Assembly (NCBI GenBank): GCA_023402845.1
Contig: JAEYFP010000041.1
Span: 79,930 to 143,929 of the forward strand
Length of the DNA: 64,000 nucleotides
DNA from: Bacillota bacterium
Lineage (GTDB): Bacteria > Bacillota > Clostridia > Lachnospirales > Lachnospiraceae
Direction: 5' to 3'
Part shown: positions 18,782 through 27,497 of the stretch, in pieces
Layout of the letters: the number at the start of each line of letters is the position of its first letter
How positions within the stretch are numbered: position 1 is the stretch's first letter
Position numbers and translations under genes: made by a program
The notes under the pieces: model-generated
What the model was told of the DNA's origin: nothing
The model's database searches: none
The model's input: only the letters and a program-made list of their open reading frames with translations

Positions 18782-20548
18782 ATGATAAAGTTATCTGATT
18801 ACATATTTCAATATTTGGAAGAAAAAAGAGTTCAGCATGTTTTTATGGTGCCGGGAGGGGGTGCGATGCACCTTGTAGATTCTTTGGGAAATACGGAATT
18901 AGAATATATATGTTGCCAGCACGAACAGGCGGCAGCAATAGCAGCAGAAGCCTATGGGCAACATAGTAATCATATTGGCGTGGCACTGGTAACGTCAGGA
19001 CCGGGAGGAACAAATACAATTACTGGAGTAGCCGCTGGTTGGATAGACTCAACACCGATGATGATATTATCTGGGCAGGCAAAAAGGCAAGACTTAATAG
19101 GAAATAAAGGTGTGCGCCAAATTGGTTCGCAGGAGGTTTCAATTATTGAGATTGTAGAACCAATCACTAAGTATGCTGTTCAAGTATATGATCCCGAAAT
19201 GGTATGCTATTATATGGAAAAAGCTTATTATGAAGCAACAACCGGACGAAAAGGGCCTGTTTGGGTTGATATTCCATTAGATGTACAAGCGACGATGATT
19301 GAACCTAGTCAGCTCAAGCATTTTATTCGGACTGAAGACACAGTGGTAGAAGGGATAGAACTATTAGTTGCACAGACATTACAGCGGTTAAGAGATGCAA
19401 AGAAACCTTTAATTTTAGCGGGAAACGGAATTTATACATCAGATGCCGTAAATGACCTACATAAATTACTTCAAAAGATTCAAGTACCAGTGCAAACCAC
19501 GTGGAAATCAATTGATGTTATGTGGGATGCACATCCGTTATACGTAGGACATCCAGGGGGTCTGGGAGATAGAGGGGCAAATTTTGTCATACAAGAATGT
19601 GATTTACTAATCGCTTTGGGTGCAAGACTGGATAACAGTATTACTGCATTTAATGAGTCTGATTTTGCACCAAATGCTTTTAAGATAGTTATTGATATTG
19701 ACGAAAATGAACTTAAGAAATTCACTATGCACATAGATATGCCGATATGTTGTGATGTAAAGTATTTTCTCGAGATAGCGAATAAAACAATGAAAAACGA
19801 GGAAGTGATAGACAAAGAGCAGTGGATTATTCATTGTCGCGAATTGAGAGAGAAGTATCCTGTTATTACAAAACAACATGAAATGATGAAAAGTTATGTG
19901 AGTGGTTATTATTTTACCGGATTATTAAGTGATATATTAGAAGAGAAGGATATTATTGTACCGGAAAGTGCTGGGGTTACAGCAGAAGCAACTATTCAAG
20001 CTTTTAGGAATAAGAAAGGCCAAAAAATGAAACATGCAGCGGGGCTTGGATCAATGGGTTTTGGATTGCCGTATTCGATAGGAGCCTGTTTGGCAAATAA
20101 TCAGAGAAGAACAATTCTTATTAATGGAGACGGTGCTTTCCAGTTAAATATTCAGGAATTAGAAACATTACATAGATTACAACTCCCTGTAAAAATTTTC
20201 ATATGGAATAATCAAGGATACGCCAGTATTCGTGGTATGCAAAGAAATAATTTTGCAGGACATTATGTTGCAAGTGACACACATAGTGGAATGACTTTAC
20301 CGGATTTGTCTAAAATAGCGAAAGCCTATGGTTTGGAGACATATAAGATATTAAATAATTCTGAGGTTGTTTCTGGGATACAACATGTTATTAATATGGA
20401 TGGTCCGGTCTTATGTGAAGTAATGATTGATCCGGATGAAGTTGTTATGCCTAAGGTACAGGCGCGAATAGGAGAAGACGGAAATATGATTGCTGGAAGG
20501 TTAGATTCTATGTGGCCTTTTATTGAGGGGAAAAATGAATATGAGTAG
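18782..20548 (+). CDS. ThDP-dependent acetolactate synthase-like enzyme (second copy)
   Basis: A 588-residue paralog of the enzyme at 6366-8162. The N terminus KLSDYIFQYLEEKRVQHVF aligns with KVSEYIANFLAQSGIKHVF. PGGGAMHLVDS, CQHEQAAAIAAEAYGQ and VTSGPGGTNTITGVAAGW repeat the Pyr-domain motifs, and INGDGAFQLN (about residue 448) with NNQGYAS builds the ThDP/Mg site. All key residues look intact. It lies directly after the NeuB-like gene and overlaps the SDR gene by 14 bases, so these three form a cassette. It probably decarboxylates a 2-oxo acid and transfers the resulting acyl anion. As in the first copy, no regulatory small subunit is present, which argues against a role in branched-chain amino-acid synthesis. 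Substrate unknown. Confidence 0.8.
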   Translation: MIKLSDYIFQYLEEKRVQHVFMVPGGGAMHLVDSLGNTELEYICCQHEQAAAIAAEAYGQHSNHIGVALVTSGPGGTNTITGVAAGWIDSTPMMILSGQAKRQDLIGNKGVRQIGSQEVSIIEIVEPITKYAVQVYDPEMVCYYMEKAYYEATTGRKGPVWVDIPLDVQATMIEPSQLKHFIRTEDTVVEGIELLVAQTLQRLRDAKKPLILAGNGIYTSDAVNDLHKLLQKIQVPVQTTWKSIDVMWDAHPLYVGHPGGLGDRGANFVIQECDLLIALGARLDNSITAFNESDFAPNAFKIVIDIDENELKKFTMHIDMPICCDVKYFLEIANKTMKNEEVIDKEQWIIHCRELREKYPVITKQHEMMKSYVSGYYFTGLLSDILEEKDIIVPESAGVTAEATIQAFRNKKGQKMKHAAGLGSMGFGLPYSIGACLANNQRRTILINGDGAFQLNIQELETLHRLQLPVKIFIWNNQGYASIRGMQRNNFAGHYVASDTHSGMTLPDLSKIAKAYGLETYKILNNSEVVSGIQHVINMDGPVLCEVMIDPDEVVMPKVQARIGEDGNMIAGRLDSMWPFIEGKNEYE

Positions 20549-21599
20549 AATTGAACAGGAAGATTTTGCATATATTGTATCAAAAATGGATATTGATTCA
20601 TTTCGAGATTGCAGTGTTTTAATAACTGGTGCAACAGGTTTTTTGGGCAAGTATATTACAAGGTTTTTTTTGTTTTTAAATCAAAGAGAAAAGTTTCGTA
20701 TTAAGATTTATATATTGGCTCGAGATTTGAAGAAGGCGGAAGATGTATTTGGTATTAATGACCAAATGGTCTTATTGGCTGGAACTGTGGAGACATACCA
20801 ATTTGAAATGAAGAGTATAGATTATATCTTTCACTGTGCATCAATCTCCAACACACAATTATTTGAAACCAAACCAGTAGATGTTATTACCGCAAATACA
20901 ATCGGGACAGTGAATTTGTTGGAACTTGCACGAACCAGAAATGCGAAAGGTGTCCTCTTTTTAAGCAGTGGAGCTGTTTATGGGAATAGCGAAGAATACG
21001 CAGGGTTAATTGGTGAAATGAACTCATTTGGGTTGTGCTCTACAAGAGTGTCGAATTGTTACGCAGAAAGCAAGAGAATGGGAGAAATGCTTTGTGCAGC
21101 ATATGCAAAACAATATCATGTTCCTGCAAAAATTGTGAGAATCAGCCATACTTATGGTCCGGGAATTAATTTGCAAGATGGTCATGTGTATTCAGACTTC
21201 GTTACCGCCATTATTAAAAGACAGGATTTGTTAATTAAGGGGGATGGTCAAGCTGTGCGACCATTTTGTTATGTGCGAGATGCGTTATGTGCTTTTTTAT
21301 TGATTCTTTTGAAAGGAGAAATTGGAGAGGCTTATAATATGGCAAATTCAGCATGCACAGTTTCTATAGGAGAATTAGCACATATATTGGTGACCGAGAC
21401 TTTTGCAGAGTATCAGTTACATGTAAAGTTTCTAAATGAAGAGGATGAACAGAATTTTTACAAAAGAAGGAAAGCGGATATGACATGTATTATAGATGTA
21501 ACAAAATTAAAAGAATTAGGATGGCAACCACAAGTGAGTATTACGGAGGGGTTTAGGAGAACTGTAGAAAGTTTTGAGGTAAAGAATGAGAACGTGTAA
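20535..21599 (+). CDS. NAD-dependent epimerase/dehydratase (extended SDR)
   Basis: A protein of about 354 residues with the extended-SDR Rossmann fold: VLITGATGFLGKYI gives GxxGxxG, FHCASISNTQ follows the fourth strand, FLSSGAVYG supplies the catalytic Ser/Thr, and CYAESKRMGE contains the YxxxK pair. RISHTYGPG and FCYVRDALCAF are the substrate-side motifs seen in UDP-glucuronate decarboxylase and dTDP-glucose dehydratase relatives. It should act on a nucleotide sugar in the cytosol. ATG 20535 follows GAGGGG at 20525-20530; an ATG at 20541 is also possible. It overlaps both the ThDP gene before it and the methyltransferase gene after it by 14 bases, so the three are tightly coupled. Confidence 0.78.
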   Translation: MNMSRIEQEDFAYIVSKMDIDSFRDCSVLITGATGFLGKYITRFFLFLNQREKFRIKIYILARDLKKAEDVFGINDQMVLLAGTVETYQFEMKSIDYIFHCASISNTQLFETKPVDVITANTIGTVNLLELARTRNAKGVLFLSSGAVYGNSEEYAGLIGEMNSFGLCSTRVSNCYAESKRMGEMLCAAYAKQYHVPAKIVRISHTYGPGINLQDGHVYSDFVTAIIKRQDLLIKGDGQAVRPFCYVRDALCAFLLILLKGEIGEAYNMANSACTVSIGELAHILVTETFAEYQLHVKFLNEEDEQNFYKRRKADMTCIIDVTKLKELGWQPQVSITEGFRRTVESFEVKNENV

Positions 21600-22764
21600 T
21601 ATTTGTAATAGTGAGGATTATGAAGGTATACATAAAATAATGATGGAATTACCCATGAATCATCCACTGCGCAATGCGGCAAAGGAGTTTGAAATTGTTC
21701 GTTGTAAAGAATGTGGATTTTGCTATGCAAGTATTTCTGCAAATCAATTGGAGTATGATAAATACTATAGCGAGTATAATAATTATTCTGAGATAACCTC
21801 AAAGAAAGTGGAATCAGACCAGATGACTGAGGATATTCTGGATTTGATTAAAACTGATACTAATGAATCAAGTCGTATACTAGATATAGGAAGCGGTAGT
21901 GGAAAGTTATTATTAGAATTACAGAAAAGAAACTACGTTAATCTATGCGGGATAGATACAACAGAAGATAACCTTAAAGTTTTAAAAGAAGCAGGAATCT
22001 CGACAAAACTGGGCTCGATTTACAATATTGTAGATGCAACGGAGAAGTTTGATTTAGTATGTTTGAATGCAGTGCTTGAGCATCTTCTGTTTCCTCAAAC
22101 TGCAGTGGAGAATATGAAACAATATTTGACCCCAGAAGGGAAAATAGTTGTCACAGTTCCAAATGTAAAAAAATTCCCCAAACTAAGTTCTAATATTACG
22201 CATCACTTTAATTATGAACATATAAATTATTTTTCTCTAGAGTCTTTAGATAATCTTTTTAGGAAAAATGGAATGATTAGAGTGGACTTTAGAGAGATAA
22301 ATTTTGAATCAGACGTTGAAGATTTGTTGACGGCAGTATATAAGTTGGGGGAGGTATCAGATTCAGCGTTAATTACTGATGTACAATCTGGCAAAGCCAT
22401 TACTCGGATGTTAGAACAAAGTATAATAGAGGAGAAAATTAGAAAAGAGAGAATTGAAGACTTCTTAAGAGAGGATAAAGATGTGATTCTATGGGGTGTT
22501 GGAGCAAAATGCTTTGAACTTATCAGGAAATATCCAGATATAGCAAACCGAACAGTGGCACTAGTCGATTCGGGTAAAAACAAACAAGGGCAAAACATTC
22601 AAATTAATGACAATATGGTGTTGACAGTAATTTCTCCCGAAAAATTTTTTGAAATGAGTATAAAGGGAACTATAGTAATTTGTGTAAGTGCCCTTAAATA
22701 TCGAGAGGATATTTTAGAACTGATTAACTCATATGGTATAAAAAATGAAGTGAAGGTATTATGA
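21586..22764 (+). CDS. Sugar C-methyltransferase-like SAM enzyme with zinc finger and C-terminal Rossmann-like domain
   Basis: A 392-residue three-part protein. Residues 4-7 (CNIC) and ~37-40 (CKEC) form a zinc-binding pair like that of the TylC3/NovU/TcaB9 sugar C-methyltransferases. The central part is a class I SAM domain: ILDIGSGSGKLLLEL (motif I), FDLVCLNAVLEHL, and ITHHFNYEHINYFS, matching the HxFxxEHxxYFS stretch of that family. From about residue 302 there is a separate domain starting DVILWGVGAKCFELI...VALVDSG, also typical of the family. It would add a methyl group to carbon of a nucleotide-bound ketosugar, giving a branched sugar. It overlaps the SDR gene by 14 bases, so the two may act in sequence. 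Confidence 0.77.
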   Translation: MRTCNICNSEDYEGIHKIMMELPMNHPLRNAAKEFEIVRCKECGFCYASISANQLEYDKYYSEYNNYSEITSKKVESDQMTEDILDLIKTDTNESSRILDIGSGSGKLLLELQKRNYVNLCGIDTTEDNLKVLKEAGISTKLGSIYNIVDATEKFDLVCLNAVLEHLLFPQTAVENMKQYLTPEGKIVVTVPNVKKFPKLSSNITHHFNYEHINYFSLESLDNLFRKNGMIRVDFREINFESDVEDLLTAVYKLGEVSDSALITDVQSGKAITRMLEQSIIEEKIRKERIEDFLREDKDVILWGVGAKCFELIRKYPDIANRTVALVDSGKNKQGQNIQINDNMVLTVISPEKFFEMSIKGTIVICVSALKYREDILELINSYGIKNEVKVL

Positions 22765-22794
22765 CTTGAAAACAGAATGTGAGGATAACTATAG

Positions 22795-23790
22795 ATGAAG
22801 GAAGATAAAGTAAAGACTTTACGCAATCTTAATAGAGTAAAATTAGAAAAAGTGATTCCGTTAGCAACGCCCTTTTCGATTTTTGTTGATACTTCAAGTG
22901 CGTGTAACTTTCAGTGCGAATTTTGCGCTGCTCATTCCCCAACATCAAAGGAAAGAATAGCGGGAAGAAACATGTCGTTAGATATGTTTGAAAAGATAGT
23001 AGATGATATGAAAGAATTTCCTGATAAAGTAAAGATAGTTAGACTCGCACACTTGGGAGAACCTTTGCTTAATCCAAATTTACCAGAAATGATCCAGTAT
23101 ATGCGAAGTGCAGATGTAACTAATAAGATTGAGATTATAACAAATGGAAGTTTGTTAAATCCGGGGTTAAACGAAAAACTAATCAACAGTGGGGTGGATA
23201 TGATTAGAATTTCTGTTGAAGCCTTAGATTCTGATGGTTATGAAAAAATTGCTCATTATAAAATTGATTATGAAAAATTTGTGGAGAATATCAAAGATTT
23301 ATTTAATCGGCGTAAAGCAGGCACGACAATATATATAAAAATAGCTGATATTTCGGTGGATAGTCCTGAAAAGAAGAAAATCTTTATGGATACATTCGAA
23401 CCGTATTGTGACCATATTTTTATTGAGCATATTTCACCCTCTTGGCCGGAATTTGAAAGCGATTTGATCAATGATGAAAAAATTACTATGTATGGAGAAC
23501 GGATAGAAACGGTTGAAATATGTAGCCAGCCATTTTACTATATGATAATTGGCCCAGATGGAAAAGTAACACCATGTTGCGCAGATTGGGAGAAGAAATT
23601 GGAATATGGAAATGTACGTGAACAGTCTTTGGTGAACATTTGGAATGGAGAGAAATTACGAGAATTCTGGAGAAGGATGTTAATCCAGAAGAAAAAGGGG
23701 ATCGATTTATGCGGAGTATGTAGGAATAATGAAGCCAATCCCATCGACAATATTGACAAGCATGCAGAAGAAATTTTAAAGAGAATATAA
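22795..23790 (+). CDS. Radical SAM protein with SPASM-like C-terminal cysteines
   Basis: A 331-residue radical SAM enzyme. DTSSACNFQCEFCAAHSPT holds the CxxxCxxC [4Fe-4S] site (residues ~35-42). LAHLGEPLLNPN is the GxE/SAM-contacting strand, and TNGSLLNPGLNEKLI and ISVEALD follow as in SPASM proteins. The C-terminal part has MIIGPDGKVTPCCADW, YGNVREQSLVNIWNG and GIDLCGVCRNNEA, a set of cysteines for an auxiliary cluster. SPASM enzymes modify peptides, but relatives in glycan loci act on sugars. Its location between the sugar methyltransferase and the pyruvyltransferase-like gene suggests glycan tailoring. The reaction cannot be deduced. AT-rich like its neighbours. Confidence 0.78.
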   Translation: MKEDKVKTLRNLNRVKLEKVIPLATPFSIFVDTSSACNFQCEFCAAHSPTSKERIAGRNMSLDMFEKIVDDMKEFPDKVKIVRLAHLGEPLLNPNLPEMIQYMRSADVTNKIEIITNGSLLNPGLNEKLINSGVDMIRISVEALDSDGYEKIAHYKIDYEKFVENIKDLFNRRKAGTTIYIKIADISVDSPEKKKIFMDTFEPYCDHIFIEHISPSWPEFESDLINDEKITMYGERIETVEICSQPFYYMIIGPDGKVTPCCADWEKKLEYGNVREQSLVNIWNGEKLREFWRRMLIQKKKGIDLCGVCRNNEANPIDNIDKHAEEILKRI

Positions 23791-23805
23791 AAGAGGTGAA
23801 AGTAG

Positions 23806-25107
23806 ATGAAATATGCAAATATGATATTTAATGGTGTGGTTACACCTAATGACGCTTCAGGTATATCCTTAATGAATATTGGAGAACCAGCCCAAATTCT
23901 TGCAATAGACGCAATTTATGATTCGATGGGAATACCAAGAGAAGATCGTATTGACATTGATTATTATGATTTAGACACATACGATGGTGAATATGCTTTA
24001 TTGCCTATCAATCTGATGTTTGCATATTTGAAGTATTTTATGAAGGAGGATGTGATTTTTTCCCCGAAAATAGTACCTGTTTTTTTAGGTATTGCAATAC
24101 ATGACAGAAGCCTTTCAGAAGAAAGTGTTCAATTATTAAGGAATTACGCTCCTGTTGGATGCAGAGATGAGTATACGCTAAAACTTATGCATAAATATCA
24201 AATTCCAGCATATTTATTTGGGTGCATCACATTGACACAACCTAAAAGAAGACAGATTCCTCTATCAAGTAAGACTTTTTTTATTGATGTGCCGATAGCG
24301 GTAGAAAAATATGTGCCACGTGAATTATTAGAAAACGCAGAGTATTTGTCACATATGTACTACGGTAGAACACAGGATTTATGTAATGGGAATTTGCGTG
24401 AATGGGCTCAAAATAGGATTGAGAAATATTGTAATGAGGCTACATTGATTGTAACATCAAGATTCCATGCCGCATTAATTGGAATCGCATCAGGAATTCC
24501 CACAATATTGGTATTGAACACACTGATTGATAAATATCGTTGGATAGAAAAATTCATTCCAATATATACCCCAGATACATATAGTAAAATTAATTGGAAC
24601 CCAAAGCCCGTTTTGTTTGAAAACTTAAAAACTCAGATGTGTGAGCTTGCAAAAAAAAGAATTAAAGAGACATATGATAAATATTCTTACGTTTTAGAAG
24701 TGAGTCAATGCATGGAGAGTGAGTCTACGACAAATATTGATAAATTACAGGAAAATGTATATGATGGGTTCTCTTATTATGAACATGCAAGAGCATATAT
24801 TGAAAATAATTGGGATAGAAAAGGTAAGATTAAATACTCCATGTGGGGGCTTGGCAAAACAGCGGTAGATTTATACCAATATATATTGTCAAACTATCCC
24901 GAGGCGGTGTTATACAAGGTGTATGATGAACAACACATTATATTCCAGGGAATACAATCAGAGTATCCATCTGAAATACGTAATGATGATGATTTTATTT
25001 TCGTAACATCTACGCAGGCATGCTATCCGGCGGAACATTATTTTCAAACGATAAATAAAGCCAAGGAACAGTATTTCTTGTGTCGCAATGAATATATGAG
25101 AAATTGA
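23806..25107 (+). CDS. Polysaccharide pyruvyltransferase-family protein with C-terminal Rossmann-like domain
   Basis: A 433-residue protein. Residues 1-~310 fit the polysaccharide pyruvyltransferase (CsaB/WcaK) superfamily: NIGEPAQILAIDAIYDSMG near the N terminus, VGCRDEYTLKLM in the middle, and the signature VTSRFHAALIGIASGIPTIL near residue 220. From about residue 340 there is a short second domain beginning IKYSMWGLGKTAVDLYQYIL, resembling domains in the methyltransferase and SGNH genes of this locus. Family members transfer pyruvate from PEP to a sugar as a ketal, though some relatives are ordinary transferases. ATG 23806 follows AGAGGTGA. It is the last intact gene before the insertion-sequence debris. 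Confidence 0.75.
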   Translation: MKYANMIFNGVVTPNDASGISLMNIGEPAQILAIDAIYDSMGIPREDRIDIDYYDLDTYDGEYALLPINLMFAYLKYFMKEDVIFSPKIVPVFLGIAIHDRSLSEESVQLLRNYAPVGCRDEYTLKLMHKYQIPAYLFGCITLTQPKRRQIPLSSKTFFIDVPIAVEKYVPRELLENAEYLSHMYYGRTQDLCNGNLREWAQNRIEKYCNEATLIVTSRFHAALIGIASGIPTILVLNTLIDKYRWIEKFIPIYTPDTYSKINWNPKPVLFENLKTQMCELAKKRIKETYDKYSYVLEVSQCMESESTTNIDKLQENVYDGFSYYEHARAYIENNWDRKGKIKYSMWGLGKTAVDLYQYILSNYPEAVLYKVYDEQHIIFQGIQSEYPSEIRNDDDFIFVTSTQACYPAEHYFQTINKAKEQYFLCRNEYMRN

Positions 25108-25211
25108 GGTATAAAGACAGCTCCATCGGATATAACAATAAATTTATGGCAGTATATAGATGACATATGCGAGAATATCCAAAATCAACTAGTGTAGTGA
25201 CATATTCATAG
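25108..25211 (+). other. Short gap with a possible coding tail before the IS630 remnant
   Basis: No complete gene is present. Codons 25114-25198 read as a 27-residue stretch (including WQYIDDICENIQNQ) ending in TAG, which looks like the tail of a protein cut off upstream, but the evidence is thin. The left end of the IS630 element should lie in or just after this stretch, and no clear inverted repeat can be paired because the right end is missing. Confidence 0.25.
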
Positions 25212-25240
25212 TTGAATCAAACATTTTTCTTTGATATACT
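25212..25240 (+). promoter_or_regulatory. Promoter of the IS630 transposase
   Basis: TTGAAT at 25212-25217 and TATACT at 25235-25240 are 17 bases apart, a near-consensus housekeeping promoter. The predicted start lies about 37 bases before the transposase ATG at 25284. It could drive transcription rightwards into the chimeric transposase frame. Confidence 0.6.
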
Positions 25241-25283
25241 TACCATAGATGATAAACTGTACATATAAATGGAGATGATCACT

Positions 25284-25775
25284 ATGGGAAGACCAAAGAA
25301 AAATCAAATACTGTTAACTGACAGCGATGTAAAGTATTTAAAGAGCCTTATGAAGAAAAAAAGTACCACTCAAACATTATTTTCACGTTGTCAAATATTA
25401 ATTAACCTTGATGAAAACCATCCGTCGGCAATGACTTATGATCAATGTATTGAAGTCTGTAGTGTTAGCCGTGCAACAATAGCTAAAGCTGTATCTCTCT
25501 TTGCTTCTGGAGGAATTGTAGCTGTTTTAAAAACAAACCGGAACATTAATTCTAATAATGCAAATCGCAAGGTTGATGGGCGAACGGAAGCAAAAATAAT
25601 TGAAATTGCATGCGGCCCGGTACCAGAAGGCCATAGCCGTTGGACAATACGTCTTCTTGAAGATCAGATGAAGGTTGAACTTGACGAGCCAATCAGTAGA
25701 GAAGCAATCCGACGTTCCTTAAAAAAAACAGGCTTCGACCTCACCGCAGCGATTACTGGTGTCTCCCAAGCATAG
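25284..25775 (+). pseudogene. IS630-family transposase, N-terminal part (HTH domain), ending after a frame change
   Basis: The frame opens at MGRPKKNQILLTDSDVKYLK and carries the helix-turn-helix region of IS630 transposases (CIEVCSVSRATIAKAVSLFA; EGHSRWTIRLLEDQM). After SLKKTG it runs into a stop at 25773-25775. The normal continuation, RPHRSDYWCLPSIADAEF, is in the frame one base back, entered through the eight A at 25721-25728. A -1 slip on A8 would make the fusion, and several IS630-type elements are thought to use such slippage, but a simple mutation gives the same picture. ATG 25284 is nine bases after GGAG and gives the usual GRPKK start. Without the downstream part it cannot be catalytic. 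Confidence 0.72.
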
Positions 25776-25798
25776 CTGATGCTGAATTTATTGCCTGC

Positions 25799-27493
25799 AT
25801 GGAAGATGTACTGGATGTATATGAATTATCCTTTAATCCAGATATTCCTGTTGTTTGCATGGATGAAAAACCATATCAGCTTCTTGGCGAAGCAAGAGAT
25901 TCATGGGCAATGCGTCCTGGTGACAACAAAAAAATCGATTCTGAATATGTTAGGAATGGTACATGTAGTATCTTCGCCTTTATAGAAACACTTGCAGGCA
26001 AACATTACGTAAGTGTCCGAGAATACCGCACAGCAATTGACTGGGCAGAAGAAATCAAATATCTTGTAGACGTTATGTATCCAGATAAAGAAAAGATCAT
26101 TCTTGTAATGGATAATCTAAACACTCACAAAAACAGGTGGATTGATCTGGCCGACAGAATTCCTTGGAATGAGTATGAAATAAAATATGCAGACCTGTTC
26201 CCGAGTGAGACAGGAAATGTTGCAAAGCCACTACGCATGGCACTCGGGGCATTGATTATTCAGAAGAAGTTTCAGTTTTCTGACAGAGAACTGGTGGAGC
26301 AGATCACCGAGAATCCATATCTGCAGTATTTTATCGGTCTTAAGGGATATCAGGAAGAAGCGCCCTTTGATGCAAGTACGCTTGTGCTGTTTCGCAAGCG
26401 AATATCCATGGAAATGCTGATAGAAGCAAACGAATATCTTCTTGAGCATTCTGATAAAAAAGAACCGCCGAGATCCGGGAGCGGTGGAGGAAGCAATGGT
26501 GCAGCGTCTGCCAAAGAGCAGGCTAATCAAGGAACCGTTATCGTAGATGCCACGTGTGCACCCTCCAATATTCGTTATCCGAAGGATGTTTCGCTGCTGA
26601 ATGAGTCAAGGGAAAAACTGGAATGCATGATATACCGCTTCTGCAAAGCTTATAGATTGTCCTTACCAAGAAGGTATCGCAGAATTGCCAGGAAGGATTA
26701 TCTTAGCTATGCCAAAAGTAAAAAACATACCAAAAAACAGATTTGCAGGTCTATCAGGAAGCAGCTTTCTTATGTGGGCAGAGATCTTCGTTATCTTGAA
26801 GGGTACATGTCAGAGGGATACGCTGCCACTAGGAAGGAAATCCCCCGGCTGCATACAATCATGAAGGTTTATGAGCAGCAGAGATATATGTATGAGAAGG
26901 ATATCCACAAAGTAGAAAACCGTATTGTGAGTATTAGCCAGCCATGGCTGCGTCCGATAGTGAGGGGGAAGGTAAAAGCACCGGTAGAATTTGGAGCGAA
27001 GCTGGAGGTGAGTCTAGACTCCGGAAGCTATGCAAGAATAGAGAAGATCTCTTTTGAAGCTTATAATGAAAGTGGGAGTCTGCAAGAAACGGTTGAGCGC
27101 TACTATGCAAGGACAGGCTGCTATCCCAAGCGCGTATTGGCAGATCAGATATACAGGACAAGAGGAAATCTGCAGTATTGTAAAGAGCGTGGAATCCGAC
27201 TGTCTGGGAAAAAGTTGGGAAGGCCGGTGCAGTCCAGACAAAGAAATGTTGATAGAAAGAGAGAATATCAGGACAATACAGACCGGATAGAGATAGAGCG
27301 TGAGTTTAGTAGTGTAGAGAAGCATAGCTACGGACTGGGTCTGATTACCACGAAGCTGGAAGAGACACAGCTTTCTGCTATCGCTTTATCGGTATTCGTA
27401 TCAAATCTGTTCAAGATACAGAGGCGGATACTTGATGTCTTTTTGCGCATTGGGAACTTTTGGTGTAAATCTGATGTCTGGGCGGTAGCATAA
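25799..27493 (+). pseudogene. Chimeric transposase: IS630 catalytic half fused to IS5/DUF772-type transposase
   Basis: One open frame of 564 codons encodes parts of two unrelated transposases. The first ~110 residues are IS630: EDVLDVYELSFNP, VVCMDEKPYQLLGEARDSW (first catalytic Asp) and ILVMDNLNTHK (second Asp). At about 26130 the text changes to NRWIDLADRIPWNEYEIKYA and GNVAKPLRMALGALIIQKKF, the N-terminal DUF772 domain of an IS5/IS1182-like transposase. The rest of that protein follows: VIVDATCAPSNIRYPKD, RVLADQIYRTRGN and YGLGLITTKLEETQLSAIAL. The third acidic residue of the IS630 DDE triad is lost, so that half is dead. The IS5-type part lacks its first residues (compare the relic at 28538) and may or may not act. 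No RBS is seen at its start. Confidence 0.8.
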
Positions 27494-27497
27494 GTGA

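Larger units (their letters stand above)
25212..27493 (+). mobile_element. Chimeric insertion-sequence remnant: IS630 head joined to an IS5/DUF772-type tail
   Basis: The block begins with an IS630-type promoter and transposase gene, changes reading frame at an A8 run (25721-25728), and at about 26130 passes without a stop into an IS5-like transposase that runs to 27493. The IS630 part has lost its right half and the IS5-type part its first few dozen codons. Terminal inverted repeats cannot be paired, as each element keeps only one end. It separates the AT-rich glycosyltransferase block from the CDP-sugar genes. Confidence 0.75.

Noticed and set aside
6366..20548. Acetolactate synthase (IlvB) for branched-chain amino acids
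   Set aside because: No small subunit, ilvC or ilvD nearby, and both copies are embedded among glycan genes.
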